Positions 1 to 8,567 of a DNA stretch of 64,000 nt are shown in pieces (within the stretch, counting starts at the first letter, position 1; the number at the start of each line of letters is the position of its first letter). This DNA comes from Ignavibacterium sp037440165 (GTDB lineage Bacteria > Bacteroidota > Ignavibacteria > Ignavibacteriales > Ignavibacteriaceae). The notes under the pieces were generated by a model that did no database searches, was not told where the DNA came from, and worked only from the letters and a program-made list of their open reading frames with translations. The translations under genes were made by a program, and so were the position numbers. Location of the stretch: contig NZ_JBBIUQ010000002.1 in assembly GCF_037440165.1 (NCBI RefSeq), positions 1 through 64,000 on the forward strand, given 5' to 3'.

Positions 1-555
1 ATTGTTGTGAAGAATTGTTGGAGATGAGTCAATTGCATCACTCAAACTGTTTCCATAAAAATCGCAAACAGAAATTTTATCAAGTTCATTAGCTAAATTG
101 ATTGTGAAAGGAACAAGTCGCTCTGCTTCAGCAGATGGAGCACTGCCTGAAATAACAATTATCTCACAATTTACAATCATCTTTTCAATACGCGATTTCA
201 TTTCTTCAATTTCTTTTTCACTGACGACAGGATTTTCAGAAAAATATGATGTTACTTTTTTATCATTCTCAGAAATGATTACCGCAGCTTGTCTTGTTTC
301 TGATTCGGTATGAACTGATGTGAATTGTAAATTTTCTCTTTTCAGACATTCGCGAAGTATCTTTCCATCATTGCCGCCGGAAAAAATTAAGTTGTAGGAG
401 TCAATTCCGAATTTCTTCAACTGACGGGAAACATTTAATCCTTTTCCTCCTGCCTGAAAAATAACTTTACCGTTTCGGTTTACTTTGCCTTCGACAACTG
501 AAGAATAGTAAAATCTTCTTTCGAGAAGAGGATTGAAAGTGATAATTAAAATCAT
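1..555 (-). CDS. PfkB-family sugar kinase, 1-phosphofructokinase type (3' end outside window)
   Basis: The minus strand is open from an ATG at 555 to the window edge, giving 185 codons of a protein whose C-terminus lies outside. Residues 34-46 read FQAGGKGLNVSRQ, the substrate-binding signature of the FruK/LacC branch of PfkB (ribokinase-like) kinases, which phosphorylate fructose 1-phosphate or tagatose 6-phosphate with ATP. The start MILIITFNPLLERRF also fits this branch. The catalytic GAGD motif near the C-terminus is not in the window, so activity and exact substrate cannot be judged. It lies 35 bases downstream of the GWxTD gene on the same strand and may be cotranscribed with it. Confidence 0.82.
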   Translation of the reverse strand, partial: MILIITFNPLLERRFYYSSVVEGKVNRNGKVIFQAGGKGLNVSRQLKKFGIDSYNLIFSGGNDGKILRECLKRENLQFTSVHTESETRQAAVIISENDKKVTSYFSENPVVSEKEIEEMKSRIEKMIVNCEIIVISGSAPSAEAERLVPFTINLANELDKISVCDFYGNSLSDAIDSSPTILHNN

Positions 556-590
556 AAATCAAAATTGAATGTAAACCATACTAACATCAA

Positions 591-1865
591 TCAATAACGA
601 TATCTGAATAAATCACCCGTTAATGGAGTTATAAGGCGATAGTCGCCAAATCCTGTTTGATCGAGAAAAATGAAACTTCGGTTTAACTCATAATATTCCC
701 ACACTTCATAAGGTTTCGAATCATACTCAAACGGATGCCGATCAATATTGTTTGGCGCACCAAGAATTATATAAACCATTCCTCTATCAGTTCTCCAGCC
801 TTCATTATAATTTGAAAAATTATCGTTGGCGTATGCAACTCTTCTGAAATATTCGTTGAATACTTCATTTTCTTCATTATTAGGAGAAGGATCTTTTTTC
901 TTCCAGAATCCTAAAAAGTTTTTGAGTTTATCTTCATTTGTTTGGGAATCCTTTAATTTACTCAGCTCGTCCGGAGTTGCGATATAAACCATTTGTGAAA
1001 TTGCTTTGTCGATATCGGTAACACTGCCGGGTAAACCTATCCAGCGCGAGAAGAATGATTTATTTATTGATGTTATTGTTTTGAAGTTTTCATCTTTCAG
1101 AGTAACTCTCAATATGAATGTTCCTAAATCAAGTCGAAGATCATCAAGTGATTCAACAATCTGATTTTTTCCAAATGTAATTTCTTCAAGCACGGATTTT
1201 TTATAAAGAACTTTTGATTCTCTGTCAAGAATTTCATAATCAACAGTGCAGTTCTTCATTGAACTATCAGAAATATAAATTTCATAGAAAAACTGAAGTC
1301 CGCCGACAGATAAAGTTACATTTCTCGGAATGTTCGGCATAACCTGATTGCTTTTTACTTCCGATTTAGTCACTAATATTATATCACTCATATCGATGGA
1401 AGGATTAAATTCTCTTACACGAAAATTATTTTCAGATTTAACTTCCTTTTTAGAATCACTGTCTATAACTGCAGTTCTGAAAAAATAATTTCCGGGTTTA
1501 AGTTCAAATGAACGAAATCCTACATTGTAATTAAGTCTTGAAGTTGTTTGTGCAAAATCAATAACATTTATTGTTTCATTCCATGTTTTCTCAACTATAA
1601 GCTTTTCTTTTGATTCATCAAATACTGATACTACAACTGAATACTTCGCGGTAAATCCCTGTCCTGTTTTAATGAATTGCAAACTTTTGTAAGGCACCTG
1701 AATATAAACATCAACCTTAGTCATTCCGGGCTTATCAGAACGGAAATTAAGAAAATCCTGATGGAAGAAAGCGTCGTATGATTGCTTAAAGTTTTTTTCG
1801 TAATTCTGATCTTGTGCGATGACCAGAATACTCAAACTAAATAATAAAAAAACAATGAGTTTCAT
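591..1865 (-). CDS. GWxTD domain-containing secreted protein
   Basis: This is a 424-residue protein with an N-terminal signal peptide (hydrophobic run at residues 3-17 and no lipobox cysteine, so export to the periplasm or surface is inferred). Residues 356-392 form the GWxTD domain: GWRTDRGMVYIILGAP followed by a YEVWEYY element. This family is found in Bacteroidota, Chlorobi and Ignavibacteria and has no settled function. The central part is beta-rich and resembles repeated Ig-like domains in composition. It starts 3 bases after the rimO stop, so it probably belongs to the cdsA-rimO transcript. Family assignment is firm; role is unknown. Confidence 0.85.
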   Translation of the reverse strand: MKLIVFLLFSLSILVIAQDQNYEKNFKQSYDAFFHQDFLNFRSDKPGMTKVDVYIQVPYKSLQFIKTGQGFTAKYSVVVSVFDESKEKLIVEKTWNETINVIDFAQTTSRLNYNVGFRSFELKPGNYFFRTAVIDSDSKKEVKSENNFRVREFNPSIDMSDIILVTKSEVKSNQVMPNIPRNVTLSVGGLQFFYEIYISDSSMKNCTVDYEILDRESKVLYKKSVLEEITFGKNQIVESLDDLRLDLGTFILRVTLKDENFKTITSINKSFFSRWIGLPGSVTDIDKAISQMVYIATPDELSKLKDSQTNEDKLKNFLGFWKKKDPSPNNEENEVFNEYFRRVAYANDNFSNYNEGWRTDRGMVYIILGAPNNIDRHPFEYDSKPYEVWEYYELNRSFIFLDQTGFGDYRLITPLTGDLFRYRY

Positions 1866-1868
1866 TTT

Positions 1869-3173
1869 TTAATTCTCCTCTCTTGAAAGAACTTCACCAA
1901 ATAAATCATATTCATCGTAATCAGTGATTTTAACATCATAAAAGTTTCCGGGTTTTAATTTTTTTTCTGACTTAAATAGAACTTCGCCATCAACTTCAGG
2001 TGCATCTCTGTATGATCTTCCCACATAGTATTCCGATTCTTTAGACTCTAAAATTACTTTTAATGTTTTACCAACAAAAGATTGATTTTTTTCGAGTGAT
2101 ATCTGACTTTGAACTTCCATTAGTAATGATTTTCGTCTTTCTTTTTCTTCCTTAGATATCGGATCACCAAGAACGAAACTGCTTGTATTTTCTTCAACGC
2201 TAAATGTAAAAGTTCCTACTCTGTCAAATTTTATTTCTTTAATAAAATCTAATAACTGCTCAAAATCTTTTTCACTTTCATTTGGATAACCAACAATAAA
2301 TGTTGTTCTTAATGTAATATCTGGTATTCTTTTTCTCAATTTATAAAGAAGGTTGTAAGTTTGCTTAGAAGTAACTCCGCGCCGCATTGATTTGAGAACA
2401 TCGTCGGAAATATGCTGTAAAGGAATATCAACATACGTTAAAACTTTCGGATTATCAGCAATGGTTTCAATAACATCATCAGGGAAGTGCGAAGGATAAG
2501 CATACATTAGTCTGATCCACTCTATTCCTTTCACATCACTTAATTTGTTAAGAAGTTCAGAAAGATTTTTCTTACCATAAAGATCTTTTCCATAATCAGT
2601 TGTGTCCTGTGCGATTAGGATAAGTTCCTTTGTTCCATTTGCAGCGAGAAATTCAGCTTCGGAAATTAGTTCATTGATATCTTTAGAATGATGTTTGCCT
2701 CTCATTAAAGGAATTGCACAAAATGAGCAGGGATGATCACATCCTTCTGATATTTTCAGGTATGCAGTGTGCGAAGGAGTTGATAATAATCTTTCACCGA
2801 GCAATTCATACTTAAATTTTCCTCCAAGCTCTTTTATAATTTCTTCATATTTCTCGGTTCCGAAATAAACATCAACTTCCGGAATTTGATTTTTGAGATC
2901 ATTCATATATCTCTCTGAAAGACAACCGGCAACAATAAGTTTTTTTAGCTTGCCTGTATTCTTCAAAGCAACCGCCTGAAGAATAGTGTTTATTGATTCT
3001 TCCTTCGCAGCTTCGATAAATCCACAAGTGTTAATTATAACTGTGTCTGATTTATTTGGATCATCAATCATCGGAATATCATTGAGTTGAATTTGACGCA
3101 TTAATCTTTCGGAATCAACTGTATTCTTTGAACAACCAAGCGTAATTACAGAAACTTTTTCTTTTCTTTTCAT
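1869..3173 (-). CDS. rimO: Ribosomal protein S12 methylthiotransferase RimO
   Basis: This 434-residue radical-SAM enzyme adds a methylthio group to an aspartate of ribosomal protein S12. The N-terminal UPF0004 domain carries the auxiliary-cluster cysteines C14, C50 and C84. The radical-SAM CxxxCxxC motif is at C145, C149 and C152 (SEGCDHPCSFC), and a TRAM domain closes the C-terminus. The start VSVITLGCSKNTVDSE is typical of RimO; the paralogue MiaB, with its YGCQMN start, is encoded separately at 13279-14628. Its ATG overlaps the cdsA stop by four bases (ATGA), showing translational coupling within the operon. Confidence 0.95.
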   Translation of the reverse strand: MKRKEKVSVITLGCSKNTVDSERLMRQIQLNDIPMIDDPNKSDTVIINTCGFIEAAKEESINTILQAVALKNTGKLKKLIVAGCLSERYMNDLKNQIPEVDVYFGTEKYEEIIKELGGKFKYELLGERLLSTPSHTAYLKISEGCDHPCSFCAIPLMRGKHHSKDINELISEAEFLAANGTKELILIAQDTTDYGKDLYGKKNLSELLNKLSDVKGIEWIRLMYAYPSHFPDDVIETIADNPKVLTYVDIPLQHISDDVLKSMRRGVTSKQTYNLLYKLRKRIPDITLRTTFIVGYPNESEKDFEQLLDFIKEIKFDRVGTFTFSVEENTSSFVLGDPISKEEKERRKSLLMEVQSQISLEKNQSFVGKTLKVILESKESEYYVGRSYRDAPEVDGEVLFKSEKKLKPGNFYDVKITDYDEYDLFGEVLSREEN

Positions 3174-3994
3174 CTGCCGAAATAATAAAGATAGTAATAA
3201 ATAAATGGTGCACTAAATAATAACGAATCAAATCTGTCAAAAATTCCACCGTGACCAGGGATTAGGTTTGATGAATCTTTAACTCCTGCATCACGCTTTA
3301 ATAATGATTCAACCAGATCGCCAATTTGTCCAGCAGTTCCGATTATTATTCCCAAACCAACAGTAGTTCCCATTGAGAGAAAACTGATAAAAATTTTCTG
3401 AAATAATATCATACTCAGTATGGCGAATAAAAATCCAAAAATTGCACCTTCCCAGCTTTTCTTTGGACTCACTCTTGGGAATAACTTATGTTTACCTAAT
3501 GCAGTTCCAAAAAAGAACGCTGCTGAATCACAAATCCAAATCGTTCCGAGAATTGAAAACATTAAAAATGCACCTTGTGTATAAAGCTGATTAACATTTG
3601 GATAAAATTCTCTTATTGCAATTAAGCTGCTGCCCATCAAAGCAAAATACAAAAATCCGAATGTTGTAATACCAAGATTTATAAGTGCGGATTGTTTATT
3701 CCTGAATAATTCAATTATTAGAAGAAGCATAAACCAAAGTGAAAGGAGAAGCTTAAAATCCACAACAGGTTTAAGCTGGTTGATTATTATAATCAGTAAA
3801 CCAAGCAAACCAAGCGGTATATTTACCAAAGCTGATTTTGATTTACTAAATGCAGCAAATTCATAAAATGCAATTAACGAAATTGCTGCAACGAAAATAG
3901 TAAAAAACCATCCGCCTAAGTATGAAACACCAAGTATCAACGGAATTGCAATTACAGATACAATAATTCTGATTGCAGTATTACTCAGACTCAT
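3170..3994 (-). CDS. cdsA: Phosphatidate cytidylyltransferase
   Basis: CdsA makes CDP-diacylglycerol from phosphatidic acid and CTP in the inner membrane, the branch point of phospholipid synthesis. The sequence has about seven or eight hydrophobic segments and the C-terminal family signature, with SPKKSWEGAIFG near the middle and GDLVESLLKRDAGVKD then PGHGGIFDRFDSL near the end. I chose the ATG at 3994 (MSLSNTAIRI); an in-frame start at 4033 would add 13 residues translated from the tail of the upstream gene and overlap it by 53 bases. Even the chosen start overlaps the upstream stop by 14 bases, and the stop overlaps rimO by four. Confidence 0.93.
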   Translation of the reverse strand: MSLSNTAIRIIVSVIAIPLILGVSYLGGWFFTIFVAAISLIAFYEFAAFSKSKSALVNIPLGLLGLLIIIINQLKPVVDFKLLLSLWFMLLLIIELFRNKQSALINLGITTFGFLYFALMGSSLIAIREFYPNVNQLYTQGAFLMFSILGTIWICDSAAFFFGTALGKHKLFPRVSPKKSWEGAIFGFLFAILSMILFQKIFISFLSMGTTVGLGIIIGTAGQIGDLVESLLKRDAGVKDSSNLIPGHGGIFDRFDSLLFSAPFIYYYLYYFGR

Positions 3995-4337
3995 CTTCGC
4001 TGTTTTCGGATTCAAGACTTTTTTTAAATTCATTCAGGAAATTTACTGCACTATCTGCATCTTCTTTCTTAACTAGAAGCTTTATAATTGATAAATCACC
4101 TGGCGCAGGGAAACTGCTATCCTTTTGAGAAAGAATCATTACTGAAATGCCAGCACTTTCAAGATTCCCTTTTAACATTTCTGCTTCGTAATCGAATGCA
4201 GTTGTGTAAACTACAATCCAATCAGCTTCGTTAAGAATTATTTCGGGAGGAAGTTCATCTACTAAATCTTCACCGCAATCTGGACATACAGTAATTCCAT
4301 TAACATATTCATATTTACAATCAGGACATATCGGCAT
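3981..4337 (-). CDS. Zinc-ribbon protein with DUF2007-type domain
   Basis: This 118-residue cytoplasmic protein has two CxxC pairs at its start (MPICPDC and VCPDCGEDL), which form a zinc ribbon. It continues with a ferredoxin-like DUF2007 domain: WIVVYTTAFDYEAEMLKGNLESAGI in outline, then a second half ending in KKEDADSAVNFLNEF. DUF2007 proteins are sometimes called putative signal-transducing proteins, but no activity is established. It sits between the CPBP protease gene (8 bases away) and cdsA (overlapping), so it is part of that operon. Domain call is good; function unknown. Confidence 0.8.
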   Translation of the reverse strand: MPICPDCKYEYVNGITVCPDCGEDLVDELPPEIILNEADWIVVYTTAFDYEAEMLKGNLESAGISVMILSQKDSSFPAPGDLSIIKLLVKKEDADSAVNFLNEFKKSLESENSEDESE

Positions 4338-4345
4338 AAGTCCTC

Positions 4346-5314
4346 CTATGTAATTTGTTTTTGAGAATAATACTTTTTTATAAAAATAATTAGAAGAATA
4401 AAAACAATAGTTAAAGCAATCGTAGCAAGAGTATAGAAACCCAAATCTTCTCCAGACTTTGCTGAAACATCTGATTTAATTAACTCTTCACTTCCAATAA
4501 TGAAGTAAAGCATAACAGCAGTGAAGTTATTAAGAAAATGAAGCAGAACAGGTATTAACAGAGTTTTAGAAGTGTAAGCAGCAAAGCCAAAATAAAAACC
4601 TAATACTGCCAGCGGAATCAGTCCGTAAGGATTAAAATGATAAAGACTAAAAAATATAGCAGTGAGAAAAGCTGCTATAAAAGGTTTTATTTTCAGCTCA
4701 AAACTTCTCTGGATAAAGCCCCGAAACATCACTTCCTCAGATACGGCTGGAACTACAGCAACAACTAAAACCACAAGCAACAGCTCCGGAATATTAGATA
4801 CACGCAATAGATTTCCGTAAGTTTTATCTACAAGTTCATTCATTGAATCGAAAAAACTCTTTAATGTGTTTATTGATTCAGAATGTTTTGCCCATAATTC
4901 TATATAATAATTCTGAATGTATAAATAGCTCTGCAACAATGGTGTAAGAATTCCTATCCCAACAACGAATAAGATTATTTCCGTCCAATCCGGAATTCTT
5001 AAACGAATTATCTTACCTACATTTTCATAAATTAATTTTGATAAGATTAATGCTGGTAAAAGGATAAATAGAATTTGTCCAGCCATCGTCATCAAACGAA
5101 GTCCGTTAACAGGAGCTTTTTCAAGGTCAAATCCAAAAACAAACAGAGATAAAAGACCACCAACAAACTGATAAAGGAAAAATCCGCCAACCAAACCAAT
5201 AAATGCCGCAGCAATAGGTGAAATATTAGATTTAACATAATCACCATTCTGATTCAGTTGTTCTGAGTCTTTTTGACTATTTGATTCAGGATTTGGATTT
5301 AATTCGTCATTCAT
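4346..5314 (-). CDS. CPBP-family intramembrane glutamic endopeptidase
   Basis: This 322-residue membrane protein belongs to the CPBP (CAAX protease/bacteriocin-processing, ABI) family. Motif 1 is EEVMFRGF, with the paired glutamates and the arginine, inside a hydrophobic segment near residue 195. Motif 2 follows as FSLYHFNPYG, and motif 3 as LLHFLNNF, giving the expected catalytic glutamate and two histidines. About eight membrane segments are visible, and the 35-residue N-terminal tail is polar and asparagine-rich. Substrate is unknown; relatives cleave prenylated or membrane-bound peptides. It is the first gene of the cdsA-rimO run, downstream of the terminator at 5375-5404. Confidence 0.88.
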   Translation of the reverse strand: MNDELNPNPESNSQKDSEQLNQNGDYVKSNISPIAAAFIGLVGGFFLYQFVGGLLSLFVFGFDLEKAPVNGLRLMTMAGQILFILLPALILSKLIYENVGKIIRLRIPDWTEIILFVVGIGILTPLLQSYLYIQNYYIELWAKHSESINTLKSFFDSMNELVDKTYGNLLRVSNIPELLLVVLVVAVVPAVSEEVMFRGFIQRSFELKIKPFIAAFLTAIFFSLYHFNPYGLIPLAVLGFYFGFAAYTSKTLLIPVLLHFLNNFTAVMLYFIIGSEELIKSDVSAKSGEDLGFYTLATIALTIVFILLIIFIKKYYSQKQIT

Positions 5315-5374
5315 TTTAAGTATATAGATTTATTACAATCAAAGTTAAAGATAAGCGGTTGTTTACTCAAATTT

Positions 5375-5404
5375 TAAAAAAGAAAAGAAGCCGAAGCTTC
5401 TTTT
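5375..5404 (-). terminator. Intrinsic terminator with UUCG tetraloop
   Basis: Read on the minus strand, positions 5404-5383 form GAAAAGAAGC-UUCG-GCUUCUUUUC, a nine-base-pair stem capped by a UUCG tetraloop. It is followed by a T-rich tract (5382-5375). It lies 27 bases past the DUF3108 stop codon and separates that operon from the CPBP-cdsA-rimO operon. Confidence 0.85.
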
Positions 5405-5430
5405 CAAAAATTAATAGAAGATTATAATTT

Positions 5431-6222
5431 CTATTTGCGTTTAGCTTTCAATGGTCCTGCAAGTCCTTCATAAGAAGTTAAATCCGCGTCGATTGCGCCA
5501 ACTACAACTTTCGTTTTAACACGTACAGGCATTTTAATATCATCATCTGTAAGCCAGATAACTATATTTCCCTCACTTTTGAATAATCCACCTTCCTGAA
5601 CGAGCGGTTCAACAATAATGCAATCAAATTTTCCGGCAGCTACTTCAATAGTTTCTTTTCCGTGATAGACAACATCCAAATCATAAACTTTATCTTTATA
5701 AAAATTCTGGAGATGAATTTTATCTCCCTTTTTAAGATTAGAATAATCCAAAGTTCTTGCAAAATAAAATGCTGAAACTATATCGTGAACATATTTTGGA
5801 ATATCATATTCACCTTCAGTTGTTTTAGCTTTTCCTTTTCTCTGATCGAAGAAAGCTGAAAAGTCTCGTGAAAATTTTCCTTCTCTGATATGTTGTTCAA
5901 ATCTCCAGGGGAAAAGTCCTTCTACATCAATGTAAGTTTCATATCTGTCACGAACTTTATAAAAAATATCAAAGCTCGGAACTGAATTTACTTCGAATGT
6001 TACATGATAAGTATTTCTTCCTGATATTCTTTTGATTTTCGGAATTTGCATCGTGGCAATTCCTGCAGTAACGAATCCGTATTTTACATCAAATGTTAAT
6101 TTCTCACCTTCTTTAAATGCTTTGTTTGGTAATTTTCTGAACTCATCGCCAGACAAAGATGCAAGTAAGGTAGTTTGTAATATTAAGATTATTATTAAGA
6201 ATATTTTAGATTTCATTTTCAT
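5431..6222 (-). CDS. DUF3108 domain-containing secreted protein
   Basis: This 263-residue protein has a signal peptide (hydrophobic residues 6-22) and a DUF3108 domain. Its opening, FKEGEKLTFDVKYGFVTAGIATM, shows the family pattern of an exported protein with alternating beta strands. The domain is common in Bacteroidota and Proteobacteria, with no assigned biochemical role; a periplasmic location is inferred. The start overlaps the preceding glycosyltransferase stop by four bases, so translation is probably coupled. It is the last gene before the terminator at 5375-5404. Confidence 0.82.
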   Translation of the reverse strand: MKMKSKIFLIIILILQTTLLASLSGDEFRKLPNKAFKEGEKLTFDVKYGFVTAGIATMQIPKIKRISGRNTYHVTFEVNSVPSFDIFYKVRDRYETYIDVEGLFPWRFEQHIREGKFSRDFSAFFDQRKGKAKTTEGEYDIPKYVHDIVSAFYFARTLDYSNLKKGDKIHLQNFYKDKVYDLDVVYHGKETIEVAAGKFDCIIVEPLVQEGGLFKSEGNIVIWLTDDDIKMPVRVKTKVVVGAIDADLTSYEGLAGPLKAKRK

Positions 6223-7259
6223 TCTCCGTTTAGATTTTCAAGAACATTTAAGATATCATTATAAACACGAGCAATATTTATGCTATTCATGCAATTAAGT
6301 TTTTGACATTGTTCAACAGTGCAATTATCACATTCAATTTCAGGTTCATAAATAAATTTCTTATCTGTATAAGGTCCCCATCTTTTTGCTGAACATACTT
6401 TAACTTTAGGATAGAACCCAAAAGTAAATTTATTCAATGCTGCTGCAATGTGTATTGGACCAGTTGAATTTGCAGCAAGCAAAGAGCTTATACTTATCAA
6501 TGCAATAAGATCGTCAAGATTCAATATCCCCGCTAAGTTAAAAACATACTCATTCAAAGTAAGCTTATCACAAATTTCTTTTTCCGATTCAGAACCTGTA
6601 AGAACAACTTTTATTTTTTTATCAGTTAAAAGCTTAATCAATTCTATAAATTTTTCAATCGGTAAATCCACAGCACTGCCACCGCTGCCGGGATGAATTA
6701 TAATAAATTTATCCTTGCCTTTAATTCCTAAAGAACTCAGTAAACTTTCAACATTATTCAAAGAACTTTTTTTAACATCAAGGTCAAACGAAACATTGTT
6801 TGTGCCACCAGAATGCTCTATACCTAATTTTGATAAGAGACTTAAATTATACTCTAATTCGTGCTTTAATGCATCTTTTCTATGCTCATAAACTTTTTCG
6901 CTGAACAGAAAAGCATACAATCTATATCCACTTCCTATGCGATTTTTTATTCCAGCAAGAAAAATTAGCAATGCAATTTTGAAAGTTGGATAAACAATAA
7001 TTGCTGTGTCAAATTTTCCCTTTTTTAACTGTTCTACATTTTTATTAATTAAAATTTTTGATGAATCTTCCTGCAGCACAATTACTTCATCAACAAAACG
7101 GTTATTCTCAACTAAAGCTTTTGTGTATTCTCTTACAAGAAATGAAACTTTGACTTTTGGATAATGCTGCTTAATAATGCGTGCAAGCGGCAATGACAAG
7201 ACTACATCACCAATTCTGTCTGTTCTTACTATTAAAATATTTTTTGGTTCAATATTCAT
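6219..7259 (-). CDS. Glycosyltransferase family 9 (heptosyltransferase-like)
   Basis: This 346-residue enzyme matches the ADP-heptose:LPS heptosyltransferase family (GT9), which extends the inner core of lipopolysaccharide from the cytoplasmic face. The N-terminus NILIVRTDRIGDVVLSLPLA is the acceptor-side signature. The C-terminal half carries the HPGSGGSAVDLP loop, then VVLTGSESE, and ANSTGPIHIAAAL, where the nucleotide-sugar binds. A C-terminal cluster (CDNCTVEQCQKLNC) resembles one seen in a subset of GT9 proteins. It overlaps both neighbours by four bases. Heptose supply fits with rfaE1/rfaE2 at 48551-50019. The precise acceptor is unknown, so no gene symbol is given. Confidence 0.88.
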   Translation of the reverse strand: MNIEPKNILIVRTDRIGDVVLSLPLARIIKQHYPKVKVSFLVREYTKALVENNRFVDEVIVLQEDSSKILINKNVEQLKKGKFDTAIIVYPTFKIALLIFLAGIKNRIGSGYRLYAFLFSEKVYEHRKDALKHELEYNLSLLSKLGIEHSGGTNNVSFDLDVKKSSLNNVESLLSSLGIKGKDKFIIIHPGSGGSAVDLPIEKFIELIKLLTDKKIKVVLTGSESEKEICDKLTLNEYVFNLAGILNLDDLIALISISSLLAANSTGPIHIAAALNKFTFGFYPKVKVCSAKRWGPYTDKKFIYEPEIECDNCTVEQCQKLNCMNSINIARVYNDILNVLENLNGE

Positions 7260-7867
7260 CTTGAGAGAAACTTACTATCCTTAATAAAAAATCTCCAGGG
7301 CAGTTCTGTTGATTTTGAAATACCAATTCGTTTTGAAATTCCTATCTGAGATTTTTTTAATAATGGCATATCAACAATATAAACTTTATCACCAGTCAAA
7401 TCTAAACCAGAATAAGTTCTATCAAAAGCGAATGCCTGACAAATTTTTCCAGGTCCGTTTGTGAAGTTGATAAATTTTTTCTCATCAATTTTTCTCGTTC
7501 TAAATCTTCTTAAAACCATTGTTTGAATACCTTCAATCGGTTCTAATGCACGAATAAGCACTGCAGCACCGTGTCCTTCTTCACCTGTAACTACATTGCA
7601 GCAATGATGAACACCATAAGTAAAATAAACATAAAAGTATCCGCCTTCACGAAACATTACTTCATTTCTTTTGGTTTTACCTATAAATGAATGCGAAGCT
7701 TCGTCGAGATTTCCATCATAAGCTTCAACTTCAACAATTTTACCTGCAAGTATTCTGCTTCCTTCTTTCTTAACAATGATTTTACCAAGCAATTCTATTG
7801 CAACAGTAAGAACTGGTCTTTTATAAAATTTTTTTGGAAGTTTCTTTGAAGTAGAAAGGTTCTTCAT
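7256..7867 (-). CDS. DNA-3-methyladenine glycosylase (AAG/MPG family)
   Basis: This 203-residue enzyme excises alkylated purines from DNA. It has the family motifs VEVEAYDG, with the catalytic glutamate, then DEASHSFIGKTKRN, YFTYGVHHCCNVV, ALEPIEG and the FTNGPGKICQAF helix. I start it at the ATG at 7867; a TTG at 7942 in the same frame would add 25 residues that overlap the preceding TPR gene and are not family-like. The stop overlaps the glycosyltransferase start by four bases. Its presence inside an envelope-gene operon looks like simple cotranscription. Confidence 0.93.
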   Translation of the reverse strand: MKNLSTSKKLPKKFYKRPVLTVAIELLGKIIVKKEGSRILAGKIVEVEAYDGNLDEASHSFIGKTKRNEVMFREGGYFYVYFTYGVHHCCNVVTGEEGHGAAVLIRALEPIEGIQTMVLRRFRTRKIDEKKFINFTNGPGKICQAFAFDRTYSGLDLTGDKVYIVDMPLLKKSQIGISKRIGISKSTELPWRFFIKDSKFLSR

Positions 7868-7889
7868 AATGAAGTGTTTTGCAGAGCTA

Positions 7890-8567
7890 TTAAATCTGAT
7901 CTGTTTCCAATTTAATTTTAAGCTCTCCAATCTTTGAATCAAAGTAATGAGATTTTTCAGGCAATTTCTTTTTCAGCTTTTCATAGATTTTAATTGCTTC
8001 TTCATACTCTCTTTGATTAACATAAATCTTTGCAAGTGTTTCGGAAACAATCATACTATCGTCAATCATTGTAAGAGAACTATTTTCGAAACCTGATTTA
8101 TCAGAATGGATAAGAACATCCTCTGCTTCTTTTAATTCCTCAGCAATTTTTTTTACAGTATCCGTGAGGAAAATAGAAGTCAAATCTTTTTCTTCTTTCT
8201 TAATCTCTGTGCTGATTTCTGTTTTACCGCTAATATCATAAAAAACATTTTGTTTTTTTATTGCCTCAATCTCTTTAAGATAAAAATCGTAGGTCTTCGG
8301 TGAGTGAATTATTTCACTTCCCTTTTTAAGAAATTTTATTGCCTGAGAATAATTACCTAATGCTGAATGAGCTTTTGCGATAAGAAAATTTGCTGCCGGA
8401 TGATCCGGATAATGGAAAAGTCCTGCATTGAGAATAATCAATGCTTCCTGTGGATTATTTTTTTCAAGTTGAATATTTGCCACCCGAACAAAGAGAGGAG
8501 TCTGTTTATTGTATTCATAAATCAGACTCACCTTTTCATTAAATATTTCGGATGAACTCTTGAACAT
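7890..8567 (-). CDS. Tetratricopeptide-repeat protein
   Basis: This 225-residue protein has two clear TPR regions. Residues 20-90 include NPQEALIILNAGLFHYPDHP and NYSQAIKFLKKGSEII; another repeat lies at about 175-210 (YEEAIKIYEKLKKKLPEK). The middle, around residues 95-170, is charged and probably a coiled linker. No signal peptide or membrane segment is visible, so it is likely cytoplasmic. Its ATG follows the GT2 stop directly. TPR proteins bind partners, and the neighbour suggests a role near the glycosyltransferase, but that is only inferred from position. Confidence 0.75.
   Translation of the reverse strand: MFKSSSEIFNEKVSLIYEYNKQTPLFVRVANIQLEKNNPQEALIILNAGLFHYPDHPAANFLIAKAHSALGNYSQAIKFLKKGSEIIHSPKTYDFYLKEIEAIKKQNVFYDISGKTEISTEIKKEEKDLTSIFLTDTVKKIAEELKEAEDVLIHSDKSGFENSSLTMIDDSMIVSETLAKIYVNQREYEEAIKIYEKLKKKLPEKSHYFDSKIGELKIKLETDQI

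Noticed and set aside
7868..7942. A TTG-initiated N-terminal extension of the DNA glycosylase
   Set aside because: It overlaps the TPR gene and adds 25 residues outside the family length; the ATG at 7867 is better.
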